64,000 bases of DNA from Prostheceraeus crozeri (Eukaryota; Platyhelminthes; Polycladida; Euryleptidae), in contig CAJQUW010003176.1 in assembly GCA_907163375.1 (NCBI GenBank), positions 496,001-560,000 on the forward strand. Direction: 5' to 3'. Position numbers and translations under genes: made by a program. Below are positions 36,430 to 48,230 of the stretch, piece after piece; the stretch's first letter is position 1, and each line of letters opens with the position of its first letter. A model generated the notes under the pieces. That model had not been told where the DNA came from, made no database searches, and saw nothing but the letters and a program-made list of their open reading frames with translations.

Positions 36430-37870
36430 ACCTTCCGTAGATATCTCCGAATTTTTGCATGATGAAAAATAATTCCGTGGAGGAAAAACTCCTCACGTCT
36501 CAAAGTTAACATTGCGCCAATATTTTTGGTTGGTTTCATTGGCTAAATTTTCTTTGTTTGCAACGAAATAATGTTGGCTGAACTCATTTCTGTTATTCTC
36601 ACCTTGGTGATGACAATAAACAACTTTTAATAATTTTCAAGCTAAAGTCCAAAAATTAATATCAATATCAAGTCAATTAGTGCCTATGTTCTGTTGCATT
36701 CTTCTCATTCCAAAGCCACTGATGCATCACATTACTGTAAATTCCATTTTGAAGGAAATGTTTAAGCAAGTGACAGCTAGATCATCGCTACAAATTGAAT
36801 ACTATGTAGAAAATAACAACATGTTGTCACAACACAAATATATGCAACATTTAAGTGTCTAGGAAGATGCATAAGTATTTACACCCGGACAGGCTATTTG
36901 ACATGCAACATTTAAACTTTTGGCTGTGTCAATTCATGAATCGTTGTGAAATACCAAATTCATATGTTGTCATTTCTTTATTGAAATTTTATATTGTAAA
37001 TTGGCAGTGGCTATTACATCGGCTGAGCTGGTACGATTTTGGTCTCACGAATATTACACCGACTGAGCAGGTACAATTTTCTGACATGTCTGCTACCACG
37101 CCTCATATTTGTAAGCCATTGGGGACTCACAATTACTCAACATAAGAATTATTCATCAGAATGTGTCTTGACTCGCTGCGTTTCTTGCTTCACCTTACTT
37201 TGTCTTGATTCATTTTCTAGGCTTTTGTTTAGAAATTCAGTGATTTCTTGATCGAAATAAACTTATTTCCTAGTTATAGGACAATTTCGCTGAATAATAT
37301 CACACATTTAAACTGATGACTGTATAAAGCTTGGTGATTGAGAAATCATCAGCTCGAGTAGAGCAGAAAATTTGGAGCTAGAGACTGCTGCAATTCTAAA
37401 GATTAGTGTACTGTTTAGTGTTGTTTCAGAATGCATATTATCGTGCATAAACGCTTCACATTCTACTATAGAGCGAATTGGTATTTCATGGCCCAACAAC
37501 GACTAAATAAGGTAGTCGCTAACTACCGGTTAAAGGGCCTACGCGTCCACAAAAATGTAAGCATTGAAAAAGAGTATGTTTCGAAGACATCACCATAAGC
37601 CATTTCTATTATGACATGCTTATTGCTAATTACCATTCGTCACAGACAATGACACTTGCCAACTTCACAGAAATCTCGAATACAATAAACAGCGTTGTCA
37701 AATTGGTCTGTATTTCTCTGATTAAATGAGAAGCACGTAGTCTGGAGTCACAAATAGACATGGAATGTCTTCAAGTCATCTTCTATCTAAATGATGTTAC
37801 AATGTTTTTGATCGCTGATGTATACGAGAATGCAAAGTTGCCCGGAAGATTCTCTAGCAATGTCGCCGTA
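36430..37870 (+). repeat. left arm of a large inverted duplication
   Basis: It is matched in inverse orientation by 39492-41010. The inner 1.2 kb is nearly identical; the outermost 150 bp diverge, with small indels. The arms contain only short ORFs, mirrored on both sides, and no recognisable domain. Confidence 0.9.
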
Positions 37871-38959
37871 AAATTCTGTAATATATTTCGTCCAACTATA
37901 TTAACATCGTACACCTTGAAGAGAACCTCCCTCTTTTTCAGAAATCTAGTTTGATCAATCGGCATGAATCTTAGCTTTTGGCTTATTTGCTGACCCACTC
38001 ATGCATTTATTGGATTGATTTTTCGAGTGACAAACTTCAGTTCATGTTTCATTCAGCACTTTTCAAGGCTCAGTTCAATGTATTTATTTTCCATGTCAGA
38101 ATGGTCATCGTGCAAAATGGTCTCCAATGTGGGCTTTCTGAAAACGGTCGAAGGGAAAGTCACAGAATAAAATTTTGATAATATAAACGATTTCAGTAGC
38201 ATCTAAATCTTAGGTTTCTGTTAAAATTTCAACCGGAAAGTCAATGGTCTCCGATAGTTTGTGGACGTAGGCCTAAATATACCTACTTTCAAACTGTCAG
38301 CAGCTATCGAGCTTTCGGCTAGTATTAGGTGCTTCTGAAATCGTTTCTGTTATTACGATTTTGCTTTGTGGCTTTCCGTTGGAAAGTTCTTAGACCATTT
38401 TGGAGACCATTTTGCATAAAGACCATTTTCAACTGTCACCATGCAACTCAGTGGTGCCACGAGATTGTAGAAAACGATGTGACAATCGCCAATTAAAAAG
38501 GTTTCTTTCCCCTTTCGCAAATTCAGCATTCAAATCTCCCATCACCATGACTACCTCAATCATAATTAAAACTGCTCTCGATCCACCTTAACTGTATTTA
38601 TCCACCCTCTGTTGTCTTGACCTCGAATTGCAGTTTTGAATCTTGCTGTATGAAATTGTTTTGATTCATCAACACTCTGAGACAGATTGCGTAATGATGC
38701 TTGATGATTTGTATTTTTAAGTCATAAACAATTCTGTAATTCTAGAACTCAAGTGTTCCAGCTTTTTCCTAGTTACTTCTGATTTCAATATACTTCTTCT
38801 ATTGATACTATTCGCCATTGACCAGGATGAATTTCTTCTAACATTGATAAGAACTTCTTCTATTATATGGATGTGTTTCAATTGCTGAATTACTTATAAA
38901 TGTAGCATGGCGACGACGATGGGATCGTGATCAGGGAAATGTATCCACAGACAGGAATC
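37871..38959. other. loop of the inverted duplication, no gene recognised
   Basis: Unique AT-rich sequence between the arms; only short ORFs and no family recognised. Confidence 0.4.
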
Positions 38960-39335
38960 TGCAGCTCATTTGAAGGATGATCGGGTCGTATGTGTTTTCT
39001 CCTCCACCTCCTGCGCTGGATGCCATCATCAGTGCAAGCATGCCACACGACTGGATTTACGAGTAGCAGGATTCTGCCAGAATTTCATTCCTGCCTCAAT
39101 ATCCATGTCGCGATCTCACAAACATTTGAAAGGCAAGACAAAGTTTCTGTGGTTTGATAGGGATCAGAAAGATTATGAGACTTTGAAATCTGCGCTAGTT
39201 AACTTCTTGCCGCTAGTCCACGTCGTTGCAGATTTAAATACACCTCGTCTATTTCTATCACAACAGACGCTTCTGGAAACGCTATTTCGGCACTTCTGTC
39301 TCACGAATCTGTTGAAAACATCGCAATCTATGCAT
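38960..39335 (+). pseudogene. Ty3/gypsy pol fragment (connection region) in the loop of the inverted duplication
   Basis: The frame shows 'FIPASISMSRSHKHLKGKTKFLW', then 'LKSALVNFLPLVHVVADLN', the pattern seen between the reverse transcriptase and RNase H of gypsy elements. No YLDD box or RNase H core remains and a stop follows. It is an isolated remnant, different in sequence from the element at 27.5-35.5 kb. Confidence 0.6.
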
Positions 39336-39491
39336 TAAAACAGAATATTCCCTTACCCTATTAGACAAATTTGTAGCAATTTTATATGTTGTTTTTGATG
39401 TTTTTAACTGTTTTAATCGCATTTCTTGAACTGCACAAACTTTGCACAAATAGAAATGGCCGAATACGGCGAGCCAGAGTTACGGCTGAGT

Positions 39492-39610
39492 TACGGCGAC
39501 ATTGCTAGAGAATCTTCCGGGCAACTTTTCATTCTCGTATACATCAGCGATCAAAAACATTATAACATCATTTAGATAGAAGATGACTTGAAGACATTCC
39601 ATGTCTATTT

Positions 39611-39643
<33 letters not shown>

Positions 39644-41010
39644 TATGTATATTTTCACGGTACATCAAAGTACATGTGACTCCAGACTACGTGCTTCTCA
39701 TTTAATCAGAGAAATACAGACCAATTTGACAACGCTGTTTATTGTATTCAAGATTTCTGTGAAGTTGGCAAGTGTCATTGTCTGTGACGAATGGTAATTA
39801 GCAATAAGCATGTCATAATAGAAATGGCTTATGGTGATGTCTTCGAAACATACTCTTTTTCAATGCTTACATTTTTGTGGACGCGTAGGCCCTTTAACCG
39901 GTAGTTAGCGACTACCTTATTTAGTCGTTGTTGGGCCATGAAATACCAATTCGCTCTATAGTAGAATGTGAAGCGTTTATGCACGATAATATGCATGCTG
40001 AAACAACACTAAACAGTACACTAATTTTTGGAATTGCAGCAGTCTCTAGCTCCAAATTTTCTGCTCTACTCGAGCTGATGATTTCTCAATCACCAAGCTT
40101 TATACAGTCATCAGTTTAAATGTGTGATATTATTCAGCGAAATTGTCCTATAACTAGGAAATAAGTTTATTTCGATCAAGAAATCACTGAATTTCTAAAC
40201 AAAAGCCTAGAAAATGAATCAAGACAAAGTAAGGTGAAGCAAGAAACGCAGCGAGTCAAGACACATTCTGATGAATAATTCTTATGTTGAGTAATTGTGA
40301 GTCCCCAATGGCTTACAAATATGAGGCGTGGTAGCAGACATGTCAGAAAATTGTACCTGCTCAGTCGGTGTAATATTCGTGAGACCAAAATCGTACCAGC
40401 TCAGCCGATGTAATAGCCACTGCCAATTTACAATATAAAATTTCAATAAAGAAATGACAACATATGAATTTGGTATTTCACAACGATTCATGAATTGACA
40501 CAGCCAAAAGTTTAAATGTTGCATGTCAAATAGCCTGTCCGGGTGTAAATACTTATGCATCTTCCTAGACACTTAAATGTTGCATATATTTGTGTTGTGA
40601 CAACATGTTGTTATTTTCTACATAGTATTCAATTTGTAGCGATGATCTAGCTGTCACTTGCTTAAACATTTCCTTCAAAATGGAATTTACAGTAATGTGA
40701 TGCATCAGTGGCTTTAGAATGAGAAGAATGCAACAGAACATAGGCACTAATTGACTTGATATTAATATTAATTTTTGGACTTCAGCTTGAAAATTATTAA
40801 AAGTTGTTTATTGTCATCACCAAGGTGAGAATAACAGAAATGAGTTCAGTCAATGAAATAAACCAAAAATCGTAACGTAGTACAAACTTTGAGACGATAG
40901 GAGTTTTCCTCCACGGAATTATCTTGGACCCCACGACTCAAAACTTTTAAAATTGCATTATCTTTCATCATGCAAAAATTCGCAGATATTCGGAATGGTA
41001 AACGTAAGCG
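39492..41010 (-). repeat. right arm of a large inverted duplication
   Basis: Inverse copy of 36430-37870. It carries an insertion of about 67 bp (about 39611-39677), absent from the left arm, which includes the GTA microsatellite. Confidence 0.9.
39611..39642 (+). repeat. GTA trinucleotide microsatellite
   Basis: About ten uninterrupted gta units. It is present only in the right arm of the inverted duplication, so it arose or was inserted after the arms formed. Confidence 0.95.
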
Positions 41011-41639
41011 TGAAATGATGTCTTAACAGACCGGACTAATGTATCCCCTGATAAATTTTGTACCAGGCATTGCAACGTCGGATGCGATACTGTAAGATAT
41101 GAGTGTAGCAGGCCATTTTTTTAACTAATAAAGTAGGTAGGCAATTGTCCACTCAGTAATCTTGATTGCCCAAGTATACGGATAAAAATGCCCATGTGGG
41201 CAAATCTCATTATACATATTTGATCATCTTTTAAAGGTAGTAATTTTAGCCATTTTAGACATAAAGTCATTTTTGTCATTTGAAAACAAAATGAGTGCCA
41301 ATAAAATACTACGTAGGCTTGTCAGGTCAGAAATTATTTTTTGCTGAATTACGTTTCCTGCTTTTGATGGAGTCATATGGACTTATGCATATTACAAGGA
41401 TGCAATACATAAGATTTCGCATGCATGCTGTGATAATCAAGAACAGCGCATTCGAACTTGAGTGTGCGAGCGAGATTTCGAGTCGCTCACCAGTGAACGG
41501 GTGAACTGATCGAACGGGGTATTCTAGTAACTGCCGTTGAACTGAACTACGAACTTGGCGTTCATGAATTGAAGAATGAACTTCCCAAATTTCTACAATT
41601 AGTATAGCTGGAAATGTGTTCTCTTAATCTCTGGATTTC
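41011..41639. other. spacer, nothing recognised
   Basis: About 630 bp between the inverted duplication and the truncated non-LTR element. A 69-codon ORF at 41295 has no recognisable features. Confidence 0.4.
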
Positions 41640-43163
41640 ATTCATTTTACTCCGGAACTTGTTGAAAGAGCTCTAGAACGGTTGCCGCCTAAATTATTAC
41701 AAACTCCTGATGATATCCCTCTACTTATTCTTCGACGTCTTGCTAGTGCTCTCGCATTCCCATTAAGTTGCATTTTTGATCTATCCATGTCAACCGGCAA
41801 ATTACCATCTATTTGGAAAAAACTCTAGTCTGTCCAGTCTTTAAGAACAAAGGATCCTCCTCTTCCCCCAATAGCTATCGTCCGATCTCACTTATCTCTG
41901 GCTGTTGTAAGGTCATGGAAAGGGTAATTTCTGAAGAAATATATTCCTATACAATGAACCGTAAGCTTTTATCCATGGAACAGCACGGTTTCCTTCCCCG
42001 ACGTTCAACAGTTACACACATGCTCATTTCGATATTCGAAATGTGTTCTGCATTAAGTCTCCATAATCGCTTCGATTGCGTGTACATTGATTTCTCTAAG
42101 GGCTTCGACACAGTATCAATACCTAAGCTTCTCCATAAACTCTCAAGCTATGGTTTCAATGGTCAATTGCTCCAATGGATTAATAATTATCTATGTAATC
42201 GAACTCAGAGAGTCCTAATCAACACCATCACTTCGGACGAGGTAGCTGTTACAAGTGGCGTGCCCCAAGACTCTGTTCTTGGACCTGTATTGTTCTTTCT
42301 TTATGTCAATGACGTGTTTGACTGCCTTGTTGGATCGACTTCAGTCCGCTTTTATGCTGATGACTTGAAATTTATGTCAACCATACGTTATAGCTCCTCT
42401 TCACAAGTATCTTCAGACCAAAAAACATGCTCTTCTCAAATTTGATAATTGGTGTAAAACATGGCAACTGAAGATTTCTATGCAAAAAAGCTTACTGTTT
42501 ACTGCTGGAGATCGATGTGCTCCTTCCGTTAACTATCATCTTGACATCGTATCCCTGAAAAATTCAGTCACTGTGAAAGACGTAGGCTTTTTGATCTCAT
42601 CAGATCTCAGATTTAGTGATCACTGTACGCGCATCAGCTCAACCGCATATGCCAGAGCATACTGCATCCTAAAATCTTTCGTTTGCCACAACTCCCGTAT
42701 CTTAATGAAAGCCTTTGTTGTCTTTGTTCGCCTTCTCTTGGAATATGGAAGTGTAATCTTTTCACCGTACCTCAAACGCGACATTTTCTGTATTGAGCGT
42801 GTCCAGAGATTCTTCACCCGCATCGTTTGTAAACGATCTGGTACCAAGTGTGACAGCTATTCTCATCGATTACAATTGTTAAAATTAAAATCTCCAGAAT
42901 ATAGGCACATTTTGTTGGACTTGTACTTCTTGTATAAACTGTACTATAATCATTTCGACTTGTCGCTTAACTCTTTTTTTACCACCTACCTTTCATCTCA
43001 AATTACTCGAGGTCAATCACGTAACAGCTGTCAGATTGTGCCAATCTTAAAAGTTAATTCGAACTATCTCAGTGGATTGTTTTTCTTTCACGTCATTAAA
43101 ATATGGAATTCATTGAACGATTCAATATTGAAAGCTCCAACTTTCATGATGTTCAAGAAATGA
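41640..43163 (+). pseudogene. 5'-truncated non-LTR retrotransposon reverse transcriptase (CR1/Jockey-type)
   Basis: The coding sequence can be followed from about 41640, where the element is truncated at its 5' side; the endonuclease is absent. Around 41810-41820 an A-run shifts the frame into the ORF at 41813. That ORF contains 'NSYRPISLISGCCKVMER', 'QHGFLPRRST', 'YIDFSKGFDTV' (first catalytic Asp), 'SGVPQDSVLGP' (usual QGS changed to QDS) and the catalytic box 'FYADD' (YADD at residues 181-184). A second shift near 42440 leads to the thumb and C-terminal region ('LRFSDHC', 'RSRNSCQIVPILKVN'-like end) to the stop at 43163. These elements copy their own RNA at a nicked chromosomal site. Two frame breaks and the truncation make it inactive. 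The clade assignment is tentative. Confidence 0.88.
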
Positions 43164-43465
43164 CTCAAATCAGTTGATCTAAGTGAATTTTGCTCATACT
43201 GTGACTGCTAATATGTGATTTCGTATAAAATTATTTGTCAAGTGCATTTTATACCTGATGGTAAATTTTATTTTAGATACATTCCTACATTCCATATTGA
43301 AGATGATTATCATTATAATGAAGATCAATAAGAGTCTCAATCTCATTGATCCGAGTGAATTTTCATATATTGTGACCATGATCATTGAAGTGTAAATTTT
43401 GTATAGATGATTTTGTTACATTCATTAGTAGTAACCCCATCCCAAATTCAAGCCCGGTGCGGTGC
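43164..43465. other. probable 3' tail of the non-LTR element and spacer
   Basis: AT-rich sequence after the reverse transcriptase stop, with a repeated 'tc..ttgatc(c/t)(a/g)agtgaattt' block (near 43172-43190 and 43347-43365) that suggests a duplicated 3' untranslated segment. The 3' end of the element cannot be fixed. Confidence 0.4.
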
Positions 43466-43470
43466 AGTGA

Positions 43471-43501
43471 TGAGTCATCGATGAGTCATCATGCTGACTC
43501 A
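43471..43501. promoter_or_regulatory. cluster of three AP-1/TRE-type motifs
   Basis: TGAGTCA at 43471-43477 and 43482-43488 and its complement TGACTCA at 43495-43501, three bZIP consensus sites within 31 bp. The same motif is strikingly frequent in the pPolB element further right, so this may mark sequence that once belonged to its left end. Confidence 0.5.
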
Positions 43502-43639
43502 GCCCCCCCCCTCTGGAAGGAAGGTGAGGGAGAGCGCCAAGGATGTGTTGGGAGGAATGGGTCCGTGAGGAGAAAAATGTTCCCCCCCTCTGGAAGGAAG
43601 GAAGGAGTTTTCGGGTAAGTGATGGGAAGGAAGGTGATG

Positions 43640-44960
43640 AGGCAAGGAGTGGAGTGTCAGAGTTGGAAAAAGGCGGGTGTTGATGGTTTTGGGATGAGAA
43701 AAGTCGTTTTTCGACAGGAAGGAGTGCTCGGATGGGAAAACGGAGGCCAGATTTTGAATCTACGTGAAATTTTGGGTTAGGAAGGATGTTTCCAGCGACA
43801 TCGGAGAGGAAAAGTTTTGAAGACGTCCCCCCCTCCTCCTGCCAAACTCCCAACTTTGGTGTTAGAAATCGTAGAAAGTCGTGAAATAGCTCATTTGAAA
43901 GCTAAGAGTGAGAAAAATGCAGTGGAAAGCTCAGTTTCGTCCTATTTTCCTGGGTTTAGGGAGGAAAATGGCAAAAAAACGTCAGAGTTGGAAAAGGCGG
44001 GTGTTGATGGTTTTGGGATGAGAAAGGTCGGAATTCGGCATGAAGGAGGTCTCGGATGCGAAAATGGAGGCCAGATTCGGAATTTTTAGCCAATTTTGGG
44101 TTAGGAAGGATGTTTCCAGCGACATCGGAGAGGAAAAGTTTTGAAGACGTCCCCCACCTCCTGCCAAACTTCCAACTTTGGTGTTAGAAATCGTAGAAAG
44201 TCGTGCAATAGCTCATTTGAAAGCTGAGAATGAGAAAAATGCAGTGGAAAGCTCAGTTTGGTCCACTTTTCCTGGGTTTTGGGAGGAAAATGGTAAGAAA
44301 ACGTCAGAGTTGGAAAAGTCAGGTTTTGGAGGTTTGGGGATGAAAGTCCATTTTTCGACAGGAAGGAAGCCTCGGATGGGAAAAAGGAGTGCAAATTCGG
44401 ACGTTTTGGCCAATGTTGGGTCTAGGAACTTCCTTCCATCGACATCAGAGAGAAAAAGTTTTGAAGACCTCCCCCCCCTCCTCCTGCCAAACTTCCAACT
44501 TTGGTGTGAGAAATCGTAGAAAGTCGTGCAATTGCTCATTTGAAAGCTGAGAATGAGAAAAATGCAGTGGAAAGCTCAGTTTGGTCCACTTTTCCTGGGT
44601 TTTGGGAGGAAAATGGTAGGAAAACGTCAGAGTTGGAAAAGTCAGGTTTTGGAGGTTTTGGGATGAGAAAGTCCATTTTTCGACAGGAAGGAGGCCTCGG
44701 ATGGGAAAATGGAGTGCAAATTCGGACTTTTTGGCCAATGTTGGGTCTGGGAACTTCTTTCCATCGACATCGGAGAGAAAAAGTTTTGAGACGATCTCCT
44801 CGGCAACGATCTTCCAACTTTGGTTCCAGAGATGGTAGAAAGTCGTTCAATAGCTCGTTTGAAAGCTGGGAGTGAGACAAATTCAGTGGAAAACATGGCT
44901 TGTTCCACTCTGCCTTCGTTTAGAGGTGAGACGTTATTGAAAATTTTGGACATTGGCGAA
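43640..44960 (+). repeat. tandem repeat, unit about 322 bp, four copies
   Basis: The marker ccaactttgg recurs at 43850, 44172, 44495 and 44814, giving periods of 322, 323 and 319 bp. Each unit also holds aaaatgcagtggaaagctcag, a gaggaaaatgg block and (a/t)tttcgacaggaaggag. More degenerate traces continue to about 45270. ORFs of about 100 codons on both strands follow the period and appear to be by-products. Confidence 0.9.
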
Positions 44961-45313
44961 AAACGACAGAGTTAGAATGTTTATGAAAATCGCTCTAGCG
45001 GGTGAAGCAAGCCTCGGACGGGAAAACAGAGACCAGATTTGGAATCAGCGTCAAATTCTGCTTCGGCATGGTAAATTTGAAAGCCATCGGAGAGAAAAAA
45101 ATTTTCATCATTTTTTCATCAAATTTCATCATTTTCATCAAAAACGAGTTAGAATTTTTGCGATGGCTGTAGAGTCAAAACGAAGCATCGGATGGGAAAA
45201 TGGAGGGCAGATTCGGATTCAGCATCAAATTCTACATGGAATTGGTGAATTTCCAGCTCAATCGGAGCACTAGAACCGGAGATAGACGGGTTTTAAGTTT
45301 CTGGATGATGGGT
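44961..45313. other. degenerate continuation of the 322-bp repeat
   Basis: The blocks gatgggaaaatggag, agattcggat and catcggagagaaaaa reappear with mutations and an internal ttttcatcat expansion near 45105-45140. No gene. Confidence 0.5.
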
Positions 45314-45350
45314 ATTACGTCATCATCTGATCGCCACAAACTATATAAGT
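45314..45350 (+). promoter_or_regulatory. candidate core promoter: CRE-like site plus TATA box
   Basis: TTACGTCA (45314-45321) resembles an ATF/CREB site, and CTATATAAG (45341-45349) is a good TATA box about 20 bp further on, pointing right, toward the inverted repeat of the pPolB element. A possible splice donor (gtaaact) follows at about 45400. No long ORF starts here, so the transcript, if any, is unknown. Confidence 0.45.
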
Positions 45351-45877
45351 GGAAACTCGGCTTGTGGAAATCAGTTTTCCTCCCGACTGGGTTGGAGTAG
45401 GTAAACTCCGGAGCTCCTATGATAGCATTGGAAATCTGAAAAACCGGGTTTCTGAAAGAAACCGACTTAGAAAATTTCATTGCTGAAGTCAGCTAAGGCG
45501 TCAGACTTAGAGGTTCGCCAGGAGATGGCCTTAGTCTCCAGGCCATAAAAGACTCCAAAACTTTAAAGGCTTGTAACTTTGCTTCTGAAAGTCCGTTTGA
45601 CTTGATTCAAAAAAGGTTCGGTCGCTATTGACCTGCCCTAAGTGATGGACTACTTATAAAATTTCATAAGTAGTGCTAAAAAGTTGAAAAATTTAAATTC
45701 ACCAGTTTTGGAGGTTTTCTGGGGTTTCGACCTTCCTGAAGTCAATGAAAGGATTTTTAATGATGTCTGAGCCAGTCTTCTCATGCACCAAGCAGCTTTT
45801 CACTGAAAGCGAGCAAGACACGGAGAGTTTTGCTGTAATATTCCACTGACAGGGTGTTCCTTCGGGACGGCGGACGA
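45351..45877. other. left flank of the matched inverted repeat
   Basis: No gene recognised. The bases 45856-45873 (gttccttcgggacggcgg) match, as the exact complement, an internal copy at 59205-59222. This suggests that the element's left end extends further left than the part matched at the right end. Confidence 0.5.
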
Positions 45878-47230
45878 TGCCGTAGTGATAAGTGTGGCAA
45901 GGGAGTGTGTCATAGTTTAGACCGAAACCGCTGGGGAAACTCATGTCTCATGTTGGGCATTTGACACAGTTCTCAACGTAGCACTTTGAACGCCAATCGG
46001 TTGAGTCTTAGCTATCTTGTCATGGGTGGCCTCTAAACATCTCCATTGCAAAACGCTGGTGAATCAAGCTCTCTACGGCTTGCTATCAAGCTGATCAAAG
46101 TCTGTCAACCTCATACCAACTCTACCGATTTTCATGTCTGGCGATCAAGTCATGGACGGTGCAAGTCACGGAGATTTTCGGTGTGATACTTCCTGTGTGT
46201 GGGCGTTCTTTCGAGACAGCGGTGAAGTCCGTAGCGATGAGTACTGCAGGGGACGTGGGCAATGGTAATCCTTGTGAAACCTCTCTGCGTCATGTTTGCA
46301 AGTGGTTGCCTTTCGTCTCAACGTTGTACTCTGACCGCCAGGGCGACATTTAGCTATCTGCCACAGGTTACCTCATAAAATCTCCATTGCACTTGTCTCC
46401 CGACAGTTGGCCAACCATGCGAGAATGAACCATCAGTTCTTCTTGTCTCTATCACGGAGACGAATTGATGAAGCGATGAAACGGGAGGACATTCATGCGC
46501 CACACGCAACACATCACAGACTTCTCTCTTCGCTAGTGAACAAGCTCTTGTCAGTGTCGTCAGAAACTTTATCATGTTGTACAAAGGTTTTATTGCAACA
46601 CAGGTTGATGTATAGTTAGAAAGTTTGATCATCAACGTTTTATTCGTAAGTCTAGTCAGAAAGTGTATCATGGTTTGCAAAGTTAGTGTAGTCAAATAAT
46701 TTTACCGCGACACCCGTTTGAGAAAGTAAAGTTTGATCATGACGATTATTCGTGAGTGTCGTCAGGAAGTGCATCATGGTTTGTAAAAGTTTTACTGCAA
46801 CACAGGTTGATGTATAGTTAGAAAAGTTTGATCATAATGTTTTATGAAACACACATGTCATAAAATGTAAGCATTAGTGTAGTCAACAATTTCTTTACCG
46901 CGACGCACGTTTGTGAAAATAAAGTTTGATCATTGAAGTTGTATGACTGACCGAACTCATCACAGCACTAGAAAGTTTTAGGTTTTACTGCACAGTGTAG
47001 ATTGTCTTGTAACTTACTTTCACAGTGTTAGAAAGTTTTATTGGAGACAGTTGGCAAATGTTTCCCTATTAGAAAATTCAAACTCCATGACTGTTAGATT
47101 AGCTCCATCAGGTTTACTAAAAGCAGTTTTCTACTACAGTGAGACTGAGAGTTTAGAATGTCATATGAAAACAGTGTTCACCACAGCGCTAGAAAGTTAA
47201 GCACAACACAAGTGTCATGAAAAACACTTA
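45878..47230 (+). repeat. left long inverted repeat of the pPolB element
   Basis: It matches 59980-61203 in inverse orientation with high identity and one indel of about 200 bp (about 46985-47180 is extra here). It is itself internally repeated: an outer block of about 345 bp (about 45850-46080) recurs diverged at about 46195-46420, and a block of about 100 bp containing tttgatcat recurs near 46625, 46732, 46828 and 46925. Confidence 0.9.
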
Positions 47231-47431
47231 TTGTAGTCTCTATGACGTTTAGGAACTGCATCTATATTATTGTCAACAGCATGAGTCTATGTAAAACATG
47301 TTTTTACTCCTTGTGAATGAATGATGATCATTTTATAAAGTGTATTCTGTACTTGTCTGGTGTTGAATAAACTTACAGCGGAACATGGTTGTTATTTCTG
47401 TTTTATTCATAGTGGAAGTCATTGAAGCAAT

Positions 47432-47878
47432 GTGAAATCTATAGTCACAACGTTTATGATGGCGCATCGTACCTTAAGTAACCACATGTGTCATTTAACT
47501 CTTGATAAACAAGGATTCGATGGATTTTTACAATCTTGGAAACTTACATTTAAAGTAGAGATGAATGATATGAAAGTGGCAGCAACTGAAAGTCTTCCTC
47601 TCTTCAAAAGATTAATAGAAAGTTTGCAACCTCAAGATGTGAAGGGTAGACTCATTGCTTATATTGAGTTGAAAGATTTGCAAAAACCACTTCGTTTTGA
47701 ATTCTATTGCTCAGAATGGACTACTCTTAGTGACCTATCTTATGCACGACATACGGAGAAAATTATGGAGAATATGGAAGGGACGATGGAAGGAAATGCA
47801 TCCGTTCTTAAATATATCATGATTCAAATGAGTGTGTTTACATCCACGACTTTGTTTGATCGTCGACACATTGTGTAG
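47432..47878 (+). CDS. small protein resembling the N-terminal region of the element's pPolB, 148 codons
   Basis: This is the first ORF inside the left inverted repeat; a poly(A) signal aataaa follows the stop (47883). It has no known domain by name. By eye its middle part follows the same pattern as residues about 155-285 of the polymerase and as the ORF at 59525: a helix of the type 'LPLFKRLIESL', a beta-like segment ('LIAYIELKD'), a 'RFEFYCSEWTT' strand, then 'RHTEKIMENMEG' and a final hydrophobic strand. A duplicated polymerase-accessory or terminal-protein-like piece is possible, but that is inference. The first Met may be at 47432 or at 47456, which starts 'MMAHRTLS'. Confidence 0.6.
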   Translation: MKSIVTTFMMAHRTLSNHMCHLTLDKQGFDGFLQSWKLTFKVEMNDMKVAATESLPLFKRLIESLQPQDVKGRLIAYIELKDLQKPLRFEFYCSEWTTLSDLSYARHTEKIMENMEGTMEGNASVLKYIMIQMSVFTSTTLFDRRHIV

Positions 47879-47930
47879 ATGTAATAAAGTTTTCTTTTCA
47901 CTGAGTATTTTGTAATGGTGTATAGAGCAA

Positions 47931-48080
47931 CATGAGTCATTGCGCTTTGTTAGATAAATGAATGCGTCTTTGTTCGAGAAAAGGGGCGTGACACAGCATG
48001 AGTCATTGCGCTTTGTGCATTACTATCAGGCTCTTTGTTAGATAAATGAATGCGTCTTTGTTCGCTAGAAGGGGCGTGTC
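47931..48080 (+). repeat. duplicated block with AP-1/TRE motif upstream of the 48254 gene
   Basis: catgagtcattgcgctttgt occurs at 47931 and 47997, and gataaatgaatgcgtctttgttcg at 47953 and 48040, followed both times by gaa.aggggcgtg. The two halves duplicate a possible upstream control region. Confidence 0.7.
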
Positions 48081-48230
48081 ACTCAAGTCTTTGTGAGGAC
48101 TAGAACGACTTTGTAAGAGGGAAGGTTTCCACCCACGCAGTCAAACGTTCACCTGTGATAACTCTTTGTCACATAACAAAGACAGGGAAAACGAGAAAAG
48201 GGAAACGCATGTGATTTGAGCTAGGTCTGC

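Noticed and set aside
36680..37145. Mirrored ORFs in the arms of the 36-41 kb inverted duplication
   Set aside because: Identical frames in both arms come from the duplication; composition is low-complexity AT-rich with no domain.
43817..44953. Overlapping ORFs of about 100 codons on both strands in the 322-bp tandem repeats
   Set aside because: They repeat with the DNA period on both strands, as expected from a GA/TC-rich tandem lacking stops by chance.
46354..46695. 113-codon ORF mirrored in both long inverted repeats (46354-46695 minus, 60383-60724 plus) as a terminal gene
   Set aside because: It is present twice only because the repeats are inverted copies; the opposite strand has equally open frames and no domain is visible. 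It cannot be excluded but is not supported.
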